DNA of 64,000 nt from Quadrisphaera granulorum (GTDB lineage Bacteria; Actinomycetota; Actinomycetes; Actinomycetales; Quadrisphaeraceae). The notes below the pieces were generated by a model, which was not told the origin of the DNA, searched no databases, and worked only from the letters and a program-made list of their open reading frames with translations. Below are positions 55,806 to 64,000 of this stretch, piece by piece. The stretch spans positions 1 through 64,000 of the forward strand of contig NZ_QGDQ01000013.1 in the NCBI RefSeq assembly GCF_003149145.1, written 5' to 3'. The number at the start of each line of letters is the position of its first letter. Positions within the stretch are counted from its first letter, which is position 1. Both the position numbers and the translations under genes were made by a program.

Positions 55806-56777
55806 TCAGCCCTTGATGAGGCCCTTGTCCTGCAGGTACGTCTTGGCGACGTCGGCCGGGAGCAGACGCTCGCCGTCGACCTGGCCATTGAGGGCCTTGA
55901 GGTCGGCCGTGGTCAGCACCGACGCCAGCTTGTTGAGCGCCTCCGTGAGCCGGGGGTCATTGACGACCTCCTTGCTCACCGCCGGCACGAGGTTGTCGGC
56001 AAGCTGGAGCTTCTTGTCGTCCTCCAGCACCACGAGGCCGTACTGGTCGAGCGTCCCAGAGGTCGACGCGACCAGTCCCAGCTGGGCCTCGCCGTTCTGA
56101 ACGGCCTGCTTGGTAGCGGGTGAGTCGAAGTCCGTCGGCAGGACGGACGAGATCTTGATGCCGTAGGTGCCCTGGAGGCCGGGCTGGCAGAACGGGCGCT
56201 GTGGGCACTCCTCGGTGGCGGCCAGCACCACCGGCTGCCCCAGCGCGCCGAGGTCGGACAGGGTCTTGAGGTTGTTCTGGCTCGCGTACTTCTGGGTGAC
56301 CGCGAAGGCGTTCTGGTCGGCCGCCTTCGCGGGCTCGAGGAGGGTGACGCCCTGCGCGTTGGCCAGCGGTTGCGCCGCGGCCACGGTCGCGGCAGCGTCG
56401 TTGGTGGCGATGGGCGCAGCGCTCTTGCCGTTCTTCTGCTGGTTGAGGTACTCGGCGAGCGTCGCGGCGTACTCGGGGACGACGTCGATGTTGCCCTTGG
56501 CCAGCTCACCGAAATACACCTCGCGGTTCTTCGAGGTCACGAGCTGGGTCTTGTACCCGGCGCCCTGCAGCAGCTGCGCATAGAGCTGCTCCATGATCGA
56601 GGCCTCGGTGAAGTCGGGACCCCCAACGACAATTGTTTGCGTGGCGCCACCGCTGGTGGACGTCGCCGTCGACCCCTGCTGGACGTCGTTCGCGGCGCAC
56701 GAACTCAGCGCGAGGACCGCACTGGCGACACCGGCGAGCAGGAGGGACGCGCGCGAGCGCGTGCGGAACGAGGTCAC
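55806..56777 (-). CDS. Osmoprotectant (glycine betaine-type) ABC transporter substrate-binding lipoprotein
   Basis: 323 residues from GTG at 56777. Signal and lipobox LALSSC (about 22-27). OpuAC-type domain: IVVGGPDFTEASIMEQLYAQLLQGAGY (about 49-75), VYFGELAKGNIDVVPEYAATLAEYL (about 88-112), then VLAATEECPQRPFCQPGLQGTYGIKI and DNLVPAVSKEVVNDPRLTEALNKLA. These bind quaternary ammonium compounds such as glycine betaine, choline or carnitine. The two permeases lie upstream on the same strand. Ligand not determinable from sequence. Confidence 0.88.
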   Translation of the reverse strand: MTSFRTRSRASLLLAGVASAVLALSSCAANDVQQGSTATSTSGGATQTIVVGGPDFTEASIMEQLYAQLLQGAGYKTQLVTSKNREVYFGELAKGNIDVVPEYAATLAEYLNQQKNGKSAAPIATNDAAATVAAAQPLANAQGVTLLEPAKAADQNAFAVTQKYASQNNLKTLSDLGALGQPVVLAATEECPQRPFCQPGLQGTYGIKISSVLPTDFDSPATKQAVQNGEAQLGLVASTSGTLDQYGLVVLEDDKKLQLADNLVPAVSKEVVNDPRLTEALNKLASVLTTADLKALNGQVDGERLLPADVAKTYLQDKGLIKG

Positions 56778-56913
56778 GGGTGACCGCCTTCTGTGTCCCG
56801 CGACCCGGGATGGGCCGCGCGTGTCGGGCGGAAGCATGCCCGACGGCCGCCGAGGTGCTCGGCGATCCGGCGGCGTGAGCCCCCGCAGCCCGCGCGGTGC
56901 TGCGTGCACGGAC

Positions 56914-56941
56914 TGTCAGGCATGGAACCCCATGCCTGACA
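56914..56941. repeat. Perfect 12-base-pair inverted repeat in transporter operon
   Basis: TGTCAGGCATGG and CCATGCCTGACA with a 4-base loop AACC, in the 185-base gap between the permease gene (ending 56963) and the binding-protein gene (starting 56777). It is richer in A+T than its surroundings. It could be a partial terminator that tunes stoichiometry, an mRNA stabilising stem or a regulator site. Confidence 0.8.
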
Positions 56942-56962
56942 CCTGCGCGCTCCGGGGGTGGG

Positions 56963-57670
56963 TCACGATGTCGTAACGGCTCGCCGCTGAGCAGTGCGGC
57001 GGGCACGGGCCACAGGGTCGGCGCGGTGGCCTGCCCACGCCAGTCCGTACTCCACCACCAGGGCGAAGGCCGCGATGAGCAGCGTGCCGGCCAGCGCGGC
57101 GGACAGGTCGATGCCGGCGCTGCCGGTGGCGCGCGTGATGATCCGCCCCAAGCCGCCGAAGGCGAACAGCGCGGCGATGGACGTCGTCGCGACAACCTGG
57201 ACGGCGGCCTGGCGCACCCCGTTCATGAGCAGCGGTGTGGCCAGCGGCAGCTCGACCCGGCGCAGCACCTCACCCTCCGACATACCCATGCCACGGGCGG
57301 CGTCGACGACGCCGCGGTCAACCTCGCGCAGGCCCGTGTAGGCGTTGGTGAGGATCGGGGGGATCGCGAAGAGCGTGAGGCAGAGGATGAGCGTCCACCA
57401 GGTGCGCCCGAACCCCGGCACGAGGAGCAGAACGCCGAGCAGCGCGAGCACCGGCACCGCCCGGCCGGCGTTGCCAACCTGCTGGGCCAGCACGCCGCCG
57501 CGGCCCGTGTGCCCGAGCCAGACGCCCACGGGCAGCGCCACGAGGCACGCCAGGCCGAGCGCCGCCGCCGAGTACCCGAGGTGCTGGAGGAAGAGCGTCG
57601 GAACGCCCGCCTCACCGCGCCAGTTAGCAGGGTCGGCGAACCACGCGGGGATGCCGGTCAGCCAGCCCAT
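56963..57670 (-). CDS. Osmoprotectant ABC transporter permease
   Basis: 235 residues from ATG at 57670. Six membrane segments and the BPD_transp_1 EAA-type loop (VDAARGMGMSEGEVLRRVELPLATPLLMNGVRQAAVQVVATTSIAALF, about 130-178). The start overlaps the upstream permease stop by 1 base. It forms the channel with the product of the 57670-58410 gene. Confidence 0.92.
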   Translation of the reverse strand: MGWLTGIPAWFADPANWRGEAGVPTLFLQHLGYSAAALGLACLVALPVGVWLGHTGRGGVLAQQVGNAGRAVPVLALLGVLLLVPGFGRTWWTLILCLTLFAIPPILTNAYTGLREVDRGVVDAARGMGMSEGEVLRRVELPLATPLLMNGVRQAAVQVVATTSIAALFAFGGLGRIITRATGSAGIDLSAALAGTLLIAAFALVVEYGLAWAGHRADPVARARRTAQRRAVTTS

Positions 57671-58410
57671 CAGCGCACCCCCCGGCGCCACGGGGTCGCC
57701 AGCCGCTGGGCGCCGAGCAGCAGCAGGTCGAACGCGACGGCGAGCACCACGCACAGCACCGACGCGGTGAGCACCTGGGCGTTGAAGTTGGAGGAGTAGC
57801 CGCTAGTGATGAGGTTGCCCAGGCCCCCGTTGCCGATCACAGCCCCCACCGTCGCAAGCGCCACGGTGGACACCGCCGCCACGCGCAGCCCGGCCATGGC
57901 CGCGGGCAGAGCCAACGGAGCCTCGACCCGCCACAGCGTGCGCCAGGACGACAGACCCATGCCGGCTGCGGCATCGCGGACCTCCGGGTCGACGCCGTCC
58001 AGGCCTACGAGGATGTTCCGCACGAGGATGGTCAGCGAGTACAGCGCCAGGGCGATGACCACGGTTGTCGACGTCAGACCCGTCATAGGCACGAGCAGGA
58101 TGAACAGCGCCAGCGACGGGATCGTGTAGATGGCGGTGGTGACGCCCAGCGTCAGGCCCCGCGCCCGCCTCACCCGGTGCGCGAGCACCGCCAGCGGCAC
58201 CGCCAGCAGCGCTCCAGCAAGCAGGGACACCAGCACGAGGTAGAGGTGCTGCTCGACGGCTTCCAGGAGCACGTCCGCGCGGGTCTGCACGTACAGCGGG
58301 CAGATCCAGTCGTTGCGGACCAGGCAGTTGTCGGGGAGGGTCGCGGTGTGGACACCCCCGCTCAGCGAGCCGACCGACAGCAGGTGGGGCGCAGCCGCGG
58401 TCAAGGGCAC
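57670..58410 (-). CDS. Osmoprotectant ABC transporter permease
   Basis: 246 residues from GTG at 58410, the first start available after the ATPase gene region. An N-terminal extracytoplasmic segment with two Cys (LPDNCLVRNDWICPLYV, about 26-42) precedes membrane segments and the EAA loop (VDPEVRDAAAGMGLSSWRTLWRVEAPLALPAAMAGLR, about 139-175). Its 5' end overlaps that of the divergent ATPase gene, so their starts are antisense to each other. Confidence 0.88.
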   Translation of the reverse strand: MPLTAAAPHLLSVGSLSGGVHTATLPDNCLVRNDWICPLYVQTRADVLLEAVEQHLYLVLVSLLAGALLAVPLAVLAHRVRRARGLTLGVTTAIYTIPSLALFILLVPMTGLTSTTVVIALALYSLTILVRNILVGLDGVDPEVRDAAAGMGLSSWRTLWRVEAPLALPAAMAGLRVAAVSTVALATVGAVIGNGGLGNLITSGYSSNFNAQVLTASVLCVVLAVAFDLLLLGAQRLATPWRRGVR

Positions 58411-59604
58411 GGCGGGGACGCTACCCCCGGCAGCACCATCCGGCTCGACGGCGTCGAGAAGCGCTACCCGGACGGCACGCTCGCCGTCGGCCACCTCGAC
58501 CTGGCCATCGAGGCCGGGGAGATGGTGGCCCTCGTCGGCCCCAGCGGCTGCGGGAAGTCGACCACGCTGCGGATGGTCAACCGGCTGATCGAGCCGACCG
58601 CCGGGCGCATCGAGATCGGCGGACAGGACGTCACCCGCGTCAATCCGGTGAAGCTGCGCCGCGAGATCGGCTACGTCATCCAGCGCGTCGGGCTGTTCCC
58701 CCACCTCACGGTGGCCGCGAACATCGCCACCGTGCCGCAGCTGCTCGGCTGGGACCGCCGGCGCACCAGCGCCCGTGTGGAGGAGATGCTCGAGCTGGTG
58801 GGGCTGCCCGCCTCCCAGTACGCCGACAGGTACCCTCACGAGCTGTCCGGCGGTCAGCAGCAGCGCGTGGGGGTGGCGCGGGGGCTCGCGGCCGACCCGC
58901 CGGTGCTCCTCATGGACGAACCGTTCGGCGCCGTCGACCCGATCGCCCGCGACCGCCTGCAGGGCGAGTTCCGCAGGATCCAGGCCGAGCTCGGCAAGAC
59001 CGTGCTCGTGGTCACCCACGACATCGACGAGGCCGTCCGTCTGGCGGACCGCATCGCCGTCTTCAGCCAGGGCGGGAAGCTCGAGCAGTTCGCCGACCCG
59101 GCCACCGTGCTCGGGGCACCCGCCAACGAGTTCGTGGCCGACTTCGCCGGCTCCGACCGCGGGCTGCGGCGCCTGGCCGTCACCCCGGTGGACGCGCAAG
59201 ACCTCGCCCATCCCGCCACGGTGCTTGTCGACGACGACGTCGCGACCGCCCGGACCGCGATGGCCGGTGCCCCCGAGCCGTACGCCGTGGTGCTGGACAG
59301 GTCCGGCTCGCTGCGCGGCTGGGTGTCGCTGCGGCACCTCGGCGAAGGCAGGGCAGGCGAACCGACGGGGTCAGACGCGACGCTGGTCGGCGAGCTGGTG
59401 CGCCGCTTCGACGAGACGATCAGCGTGGGTGACTCGCTGCGCAAGGGCCTGTCGGAGATCGTCCAGCACGACGCCGGCTGGCTGCCCGTGCTCGACGGAG
59501 ATCGCTATGTCGGGGTGCTGACGCCCGACGGTGTCTACTCGGCGCTGCGCCGCACGGCGCCGTCGCCGTCAGTGTCGGCGGAACGGGACGACGTCCCCGC
59601 CTGA
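58384..59604 (+). CDS. Osmoprotectant ABC transporter ATP-binding protein with CBS domains
   Basis: 406 residues from GTG at 58384; GTG at 58348 with GGGAGGG 8 bases upstream is an alternative. Walker A is VGPSGCGKSTTLRM (about 55), Q-loop VIQRVGLFPHLTV, signature LSGGQQQRVGVARGL, Walker B PVLLMDEPFGAVDP and the H-loop VVTHDIDEAVRL. Paired CBS domains occupy about 275-395 (LDRSGSLRGWVSLRHLGEG, WLPVLDGDRYVGVLTPDGVYSAL), as in OpuA-type ATPases that sense ionic strength. It is divergent from the permeases, with overlapping starts, which is unusual. Confidence 0.88.
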   Translation: MGRSRGQGHGGDATPGSTIRLDGVEKRYPDGTLAVGHLDLAIEAGEMVALVGPSGCGKSTTLRMVNRLIEPTAGRIEIGGQDVTRVNPVKLRREIGYVIQRVGLFPHLTVAANIATVPQLLGWDRRRTSARVEEMLELVGLPASQYADRYPHELSGGQQQRVGVARGLAADPPVLLMDEPFGAVDPIARDRLQGEFRRIQAELGKTVLVVTHDIDEAVRLADRIAVFSQGGKLEQFADPATVLGAPANEFVADFAGSDRGLRRLAVTPVDAQDLAHPATVLVDDDVATARTAMAGAPEPYAVVLDRSGSLRGWVSLRHLGEGRAGEPTGSDATLVGELVRRFDETISVGDSLRKGLSEIVQHDAGWLPVLDGDRYVGVLTPDGVYSALRRTAPSPSVSAERDDVPA

Positions 59605-60131
59605 CCGCGGTTCCCCCGACCCTGCTGACCCTGCTGCCGGCCCTGCTGCCGGCCCTGCTGGCGGTGGGGCGGCGCGCCAGGACCGGCGGCGTCGTCGTCG
59701 GGAGGGAGCCGGCACCAGCGCTCGACCACCACCCCGGCCACGAGCAGCAGCAGGGAGGCGGCCAGGGCCGCCAGCGCCAGGAGCATCCGGTCACGCCGGA
59801 CCTCGATGTCGAGCATCGGCAGCAGCAGCGCCACGAACCCGCCGTACGCCCCGGCCAGGGCAGCGCCGGTCACACCGGCGGCCTGCGCCAGCACTACAGT
59901 GCGCGCCGCACGGAGCGGATCGAGCGGGTGGTCGCGGTGGCCCTGGTTCCAGCGCCGCACCGGCCTCCCCACCGATAGCACCGTCGCGGCCAGCACGAGG
60001 AGCAGGACGGGCACGGTCCACGGCATCGGTACGGAAGCGCCGGTGCTGTCGAAGATGTCGAGCGCGGCCCACGTCACCACCCCGGCCACGACGACGACCA
60101 CGAGCAGCACCCGGGTGCGTAGCGGGCTCAC
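59535..60131 (-). CDS. DUF3180 family membrane protein
   Basis: 198 residues from GTG at 60131. The start is set by a 4-base overlap with the folBK stop. Four membrane segments (about 10-30, 40-60, 85-115, 120-150) match the actinobacterial DUF3180 family, which follows folK in many genomes. The last 45 residues are a Gln/Gly/Arg-rich tail (QQGRQQGRQQGQQGRG) encoded by a short tandem repeat. It overlaps the ATPase 3' end by 70 bases in convergent orientation. Function is unknown. Confidence 0.85.
   Translation of the reverse strand: MSPLRTRVLLVVVVVAGVVTWAALDIFDSTGASVPMPWTVPVLLLVLAATVLSVGRPVRRWNQGHRDHPLDPLRAARTVVLAQAAGVTGAALAGAYGGFVALLLPMLDIEVRRDRMLLALAALAASLLLLVAGVVVERWCRLPPDDDAAGPGAPPHRQQGRQQGRQQGQQGRGNRGQAGTSSRSADTDGDGAVRRSAE
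59620..59664. repeat. Imperfect 9-12 base tandem repeat in DUF3180 C-terminus
   Basis: Four imperfect CCCTGCTG units run in tandem and code for the repeated Gln-Gln-Gly-Arg tail of the DUF3180 protein. It is likely to vary in copy number. Confidence 0.7.
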
Positions 60132-61186
60132 GCGCCACTCCCGGCGTCGCTGGTTGACCCGGTGGCGCGAGCGGCCCCGGAGCGCCAACCGCGCGGGTTG
60201 GAGCCGGGCAGGACGATATCGGGCCGGCTGCGCACGTCGGCGACCGCCGACGGGTCGGCGGCAGCGAGCTCGGCGAGCACGTCGGCTACCCGGCCCGCGC
60301 CGGGCAGCACGTCATCGGGGGCCAGCCGTGCCCACGGCACGAGCACGAACGCCCGGACGCCGGCGCGCGGGTGCGGCAGCTGCAGCGCCGGGGCGCCGCC
60401 GTCGCCGTCATCAGGACCGGGACCGTCCGCAGCGACCAGCACCCCGCAGGTGAGGACGTCGACGTCGAGCGTCCGCGCACCCCATCGCGGTTCCACCGCG
60501 CGCACGGCGGCGCCGCGGCCGTGCGCGGCCTCCACCGCGCGGCAGGCGCGCAGGAGGTCGCGCGGTGACAGCGCGCTGCGCAGCCTCACGACGGCGTTGA
60601 GGTAGTCGGGCTGAGGCTCCGAGCCCGGCAGGCCCACGGCGGCGGTCTCGACGACACCGGAGACACCGACGACCTCCAGCCCGTCGGTGGCGGCGAGGTC
60701 GGCGACGGCCGCGGCGAGCACCGCTGCGCGATCACCGAGGTTGGAACCGAGCGCCACCACCGCGTCGACGGGGCGCGCCGGGGTGGCATCGAGCAGGTCG
60801 GCGCGGCGGCGGACCACGGTGATGACGACGTCGTCGAAGGGCACCCCCACGGGCGCCTGCGGCTTGTGGACGGCGACGGCGACGGCGCTCACCCCCGCGT
60901 GCGCCAAGCAGGCCGCTGCGACGCGGCCGGCGAGGACCTCGATGAGGTTCACCGGCTCCCCTGAGAGCACGGCGACGACGTCGGCGGCCACCAGGGAGTA
61001 GTCGACGGCGTCGCCGAGGTCGTCGGTGACGGCTGCGGTGCGCGTGTCGACGGCGAGGTCGATGTCGGCGATGAAGACCTGCCCGAGTTCACGCTCGGCG
61101 TCCAGTACGCCGTGGCGACCGCGGGCGCGCAGGCCACGCAGCGAGACGACGTCACCGGCCAGCTCACCACTGAGGAGCCCGCTCAC
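60128..61186 (-). CDS. folK: Bifunctional dihydroneopterin aldolase (FolB) / HPPK (FolK)
   Basis: 352 residues from GTG at 61186, overlapping the folP stop by 4 bases. Residues 13-130 are FolB (VVSLRGLRARGRHGVLDAERELGQVFIADIDLAVDT, VNLIEVLAGRVAAACL, VAVHKPQAPVGVPFDDV). Residues 140-320 are FolK (VDAVVALGSNLGDRAAVLAAAVADL; YLNAVVRLRSALSPRDLLRACRAVEAAHGR; RWGARTLDVDVLTCG). The fused protein makes 6-hydroxymethyl-dihydropterin pyrophosphate for folate. The fusion is widespread in actinobacteria. Confidence 0.94.
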   Translation of the reverse strand: MSGLLSGELAGDVVSLRGLRARGRHGVLDAERELGQVFIADIDLAVDTRTAAVTDDLGDAVDYSLVAADVVAVLSGEPVNLIEVLAGRVAAACLAHAGVSAVAVAVHKPQAPVGVPFDDVVITVVRRRADLLDATPARPVDAVVALGSNLGDRAAVLAAAVADLAATDGLEVVGVSGVVETAAVGLPGSEPQPDYLNAVVRLRSALSPRDLLRACRAVEAAHGRGAAVRAVEPRWGARTLDVDVLTCGVLVAADGPGPDDGDGGAPALQLPHPRAGVRAFVLVPWARLAPDDVLPGAGRVADVLAELAAADPSAVADVRSRPDIVLPGSNPRGWRSGAARATGSTSDAGSGA

Positions 61187-62034
61187 GCCGTCGCCCCCCA
61201 GCGAGCGGCGACACGCACGGCGTCGGCGCTGCCGCGCACCGCGTGCACACGCACGCCCCACGCCCCGGCAGCAGCGGCCAGGGCAGTCACCGCGGTGGTG
61301 GCGTCATCGCGCTCGTCCGCGGGGCGCCCGTCGAGAAGTGCCCCGAGGAACCGCTTGCGGGAGGCGCCGACGAGCACGCGGCCCCAGGCGGCCACGAGCT
61401 CGGGCAGCGCGGCCAGGAGTGCCCAGTCATGCTCGGCGCGCTTGGCGAAGCCGAGGCCCGGGTCGGCCACGAGCTGGTCGGGCTGGGCGCCGGCCGCCAC
61501 GAAGGCCGCCAGGCGGGCGTCCAGCTCGGCGCGGACCTGCGCGACGACGTCGTCGTAGGTGGCGAGGTCGTTCATGGTGGCGGAGTGGCCGCGCCAGTGG
61601 CCGACCACGCAGGTGGCGCCGGTGGCGGCAACCAGCGGGGCCATGGCCGGGTCGGCCTGGCCGCCGCTGACGTCGTTCACGATGAGCGCCCCCGCTTCCA
61701 GCGCCGCGGCGGCCACGCTCGCGCGCATGGTGTCGATGCTGACCACCACGCCCTGAGCGGCCAGGCCGGAGACCACGGGCAGCACCCGCGCCAGCTCCTC
61801 AGCCTCCTCGACGCGCGCGGCGCCGGGCCGCGTGGACTCACCGCCGACGTCGACGACGTCGGCGCCGTCGGCCACCAGGGCCAGACCGTGGGCCACGGCG
61901 GCGTCGGAGGCGAGGTGCAGGCCGCCGTCGCTGAAGGAGTCGGGCGTGGTGTTGACGACGCCCCACACGAGGGTCCGGTCGGTGTTCGACAGCAGAGTCG
62001 GCGGCGTCGGGTGGGTCGTCGCTGGGGTGGTCAC
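61183..62034 (-). CDS. folP: Dihydropteroate synthase
   Basis: 283 residues. Pterin-binding TIM-barrel: WGVVNTTPDSFSDGGLHL (about 24-41), DVVDVGGESTRPGA (about 59-72), VVSIDTMRASVAAAALEAGALIVNDVSGG (about 96-124), LVADPGLGFAKRAEHDWALLAALPEL and LVGASRKRFLGALL. It condenses the pterin with p-aminobenzoate and is the sulfonamide target. It ends in a 4-base overlap with folBK. Confidence 0.95.
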   Translation of the reverse strand: MTTPATTHPTPPTLLSNTDRTLVWGVVNTTPDSFSDGGLHLASDAAVAHGLALVADGADVVDVGGESTRPGAARVEEAEELARVLPVVSGLAAQGVVVSIDTMRASVAAAALEAGALIVNDVSGGQADPAMAPLVAATGATCVVGHWRGHSATMNDLATYDDVVAQVRAELDARLAAFVAAGAQPDQLVADPGLGFAKRAEHDWALLAALPELVAAWGRVLVGASRKRFLGALLDGRPADERDDATTAVTALAAAAGAWGVRVHAVRGSADAVRVAARWGATA

Positions 62035-62041
62035 GGGACCC

Positions 62042-62650
62042 TCAGCGGCCCAGGACGAGGGTCAGCGCCTCCGCGCGGGTGGCGGCGTCGCGCATGCCAC
62101 CGCGCACGGCCGAGGTCCTCGTCCGTGCCCCGGGTGCCCGTACCCCACGCACGGACATGCACAGGTGCTCACAGTCGACGACGACGAGCACGCCGCGGGC
62201 GTGGAGGTGCTCCACGAGGGCGTCTGCCACCTGCGTCGTGAGTCGCTCCTGCACCTGCGGGCGACGGGCGTACACGTCGACGAGGCGGGCCAACTTGGAC
62301 AGCCCCGTGATGCGGCCGTCGGCGCTCGGCACGTAGGCGACGTGCGCCACCCCCGTGAACGGCAGGAGGTGGTGCTCGCAGACCGAAGAAACCGGGATGT
62401 CACGCACGGCGACGATCTCGTCGTGGCCGATGTCGAAGGACGTCGCGAGCACCTCGGCCGGGTCTTGCCGCAGGCCCGCGAACAGCTCCACGCACGCACG
62501 GGCCACGCGGTCGGGCGTGGCCTGCAGGCCGTCGCGGTCGGGGTCTTCCCCGATCGCCAGGAGCAGCTCGCGCACCGCAGCGCGAGCCCGCTCGAGGTCT
62601 ACCGGACCGACGGAACCGACCGCGGCGGCGCCGGGTGCGGGCGCCGCCAC
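62042..62650 (-). CDS. folE: GTP cyclohydrolase I
   Basis: 202 residues from GTG at 62650, two bases after the ftsH stop. Core motifs: [24 protein letters not shown] (about 26-49), [20 protein letters not shown] (zinc Cys and His, about 87-106), [23 protein letters not shown] (about 112-134) and [28 protein letters not shown] (second zinc Cys). It opens GTP to start folate synthesis. Confidence 0.95.
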   Translation of the reverse strand: MAAPAPGAAAVGSVGPVDLERARAAVRELLLAIGEDPDRDGLQATPDRVARACVELFAGLRQDPAEVLATSFDIGHDEIVAVRDIPVSSVCEHHLLPFTGVAHVAYVPSADGRITGLSKLARLVDVYARRPQVQERLTTQVADALVEHLHARGVLVVVDCEHLCMSVRGVRAPGARTRTSAVRGGMRDAATRAEALTLVLGR

Positions 62651-62652
62651 GC

Positions 62653-64000
62653 TCAGGCCTGCGAGCCGGGGTCGGGGCGGAACGGATCGGAGCGGAAGCT
62701 CTCGGGAGCCCGCACCCCGCCCGCGAGGTGATCCTCGCCCGCAGCGGCGGCCTCGTCCTGCGGTGCCATCGGCCGTGCGTGCCCGTTCTGGGACGCGGCG
62801 ATCTCCTTCTTGGACATCACCGGGGGCCGCTGGTCGACGTGGCGACGCTCGCTGGAGAGCCACACCGGACGCAGCGGGCGCTTCTGCACCGGAGCAAACA
62901 CCTCGGCCAGCTGTTCGGCGTTGAGGGTCTCCTCCTCCAGAAGGCGCGTCACGAGGGTGTCGAGCACCTGGCGGTGCTCCATGAGGATCTCCCACGCTTC
63001 GTCGTGGGCGTTCTCGATGAGGCGGCGGACCTCCTCGTCGACGATCGCGGCGACCCCTTCGGAGTAGTCGCGCTCGTGGCCCATGTCGCGTCCGAGGAAG
63101 ACCTCGCCGCTGCCGCTGCCCAGCTTGATGGCGCCCACACGCTCGCTCATGCCGTACTGCGTGACCATCTTGCGGGCCATGTCGGTGGCCTTCTCGATGT
63201 CGTTGCTGGCGCCGGTGGTCGGGTCGTGGAAGACCAGCTCCTCCGCGACGCGACCGCCCAGGGCGTACGCCAGCTGGTCGAGGATCTCGTTGCGAGTGGT
63301 GGAGTACTTGTCGTCGACGGGGAGCACCATCGTGTAACCGAGCGCGCGACCGCGCGGGAGGATCGTCACCTTGGTCACCGGGTCGGTGTGCCGCAGCGCC
63401 GCAGCCACCAGGGCGTGTCCGCCCTCGTGGTAAGCGGTGATCTTCTTCTCCTTCTCGTTCATCAGCCGGGTCCGCTTCTGCGGTCCGGCGATGACTCTGT
63501 CGATCGCCTCGTCGAGCTCGCGGTTGCCGATGACCTGGCCGTTCGTGCGGGCCGTGAGCAGCGCTGCCTCGTTGAGCACGTTGGCCAGGTCGGCACCCGA
63601 GAAGCCAGGGGTACGGCGTGCGACGGCGAGCAGGTCGACGTCGGGAGCGACGGGCTTGCCCTTGGCGTGCACCTTGAGGATCTGGTGGCGGCCGTTCATG
63701 TCGGGCGCCTCGACGGCGATCTGCCGGTCGAAGCGGCCCGGGCGCAGCAGCGCCGGGTCGAGGATGTCGGGCCGGTTGGTGGCCGCGATGAGGATGACGT
63801 TGGTCTTGACGTCGAAGCCGTCCATCTCCACCAGGAGCTGGTTCAGCGTCTGCTCGCGCTCGTCGTGACCGCCGCCCATGCCGGCGCCGCGGTGGCGGCC
63901 GACGGCATCGATCTCGTCGACGAAGATGATCGCGGGGGCGTTGTTCTTGGCCTGCTCGAACAGGTCGCGGACGCGGGACGCGCCGACACCGACGAACATC
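62653..64000 (-). CDS. ftsH: ATP-dependent zinc metalloprotease FtsH, C-terminal part
   Basis: Partial gene; the start is beyond the right end. About 449 residues cover the second part of the AAA domain (Walker [13 protein letters not shown], second region of homology [17 protein letters not shown]), the zinc-binding HEGGH motif ([14 protein letters not shown]) and the metalloprotease domain ([31 protein letters not shown]). The C-terminus has a long variable tail after the protease domain. Membrane-bound FtsH degrades damaged membrane and regulatory proteins. It precedes folE by 2 bases. Confidence 0.96.
   Translation of the reverse strand, partial: MFVGVGASRVRDLFEQAKNNAPAIIFVDEIDAVGRHRGAGMGGGHDEREQTLNQLLVEMDGFDVKTNVILIAATNRPDILDPALLRPGRFDRQIAVEAPDMNGRHQILKVHAKGKPVAPDVDLLAVARRTPGFSGADLANVLNEAALLTARTNGQVIGNRELDEAIDRVIAGPQKRTRLMNEKEKKITAYHEGGHALVAAALRHTDPVTKVTILPRGRALGYTMVLPVDDKYSTTRNEILDQLAYALGGRVAEELVFHDPTTGASNDIEKATDMARKMVTQYGMSERVGAIKLGSGSGEVFLGRDMGHERDYSEGVAAIVDEEVRRLIENAHDEAWEILMEHRQVLDTLVTRLLEEETLNAEQLAEVFAPVQKRPLRPVWLSSERRHVDQRPPVMSKKEIAASQNGHARPMAPQDEAAAAGEDHLAGGVRAPESFRSDPFRPDPGSQA

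Overview
This window is about 72% GC chromosomal DNA from a high-GC Gram-positive actinomycete. Supporting signs are many GTG starts, BldC, Lsr2, the actinobacterial small-subunit protein bS22, a Rex-led heme operon, a HAIR-like HspR operator, a deazaflavin (F420)-type oxidoreductase and the conserved order ftsH-folE-folP-folBK-DUF3180 followed by PH-domain genes, DUF2520-panC, lysS, lsr2, clpC, disA and radA. A Kineosporiales or Micrococcales-like genus fits, but that is inference from gene order. I see no rRNA, tRNA, CRISPR array, phage or intact insertion sequence.

Layout. 1-2262: start of a methylmalonate-semialdehyde dehydrogenase gene, divergent from a PucR-type regulator. 2457-9805: cytochrome c maturation operon (phosphatase, ResA, CcdA, ResB, CcsB), a transglutaminase-like gene and hemL. 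9860-16054: membrane protein, Er-VIT1 metal transporter, MarR/YceI pair, F420-type oxidoreductase/TetR pair, VanY-like peptidase and Hsp20. 16187-22269: rex-hemA-hemC-cobA/hemD-hemB, coupled mostly by 4-base overlaps. 22523-26423: glutaredoxin, bS22, BldC, AcuC, a TIM-barrel isomerase and an unknown gene. 26531-29970: araD-araA and a LacI-type regulator. 30103-36852: small membrane protein, radA, disA, a visibly lower-GC AraC/VOC/DUF1801 cassette and a PhoD-like phosphatase. 36920-41107: ChvE/GguAB-type sugar importer. 41385-49145: mutY, GNAT, clpC, GGDEF protein, lsr2, small membrane protein and lysS. 49211-55566: methyltransferases, panC, DUF2520 protein and PH-domain proteins. 55806-59604: osmolyte (betaine-type) ABC importer whose ATPase gene is divergent. 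59535-64000: folate operon and ftsH (cut by the window end).

How parts work together. Heme synthesis (hemL, hemA-hemB) and cytochrome c assembly sit close together, and heme synthesis is led by the NADH/NAD+ sensor gene rex. Near-identical LacI-type palindromes stand before araD and before chvE, which ties arabinose uptake to arabinose catabolism, presumably through the regulator at 28897-29970. DisA (c-di-AMP) and a GGDEF protein (c-di-GMP) are both present.

The least ordinary signals are non-coding. A palindromic 22-base repeat occurs as two pairs, each with exactly 41-base periodicity, in two unrelated convergent intergenic gaps (12987-13055 and 42361-42424, opposite orientation). Two large inverted repeats lie in the osmolyte transporter locus (55716-55766 and 56914-56941). 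Most of the rest is conserved housekeeping sequence, and I found no clearly new multi-gene system.
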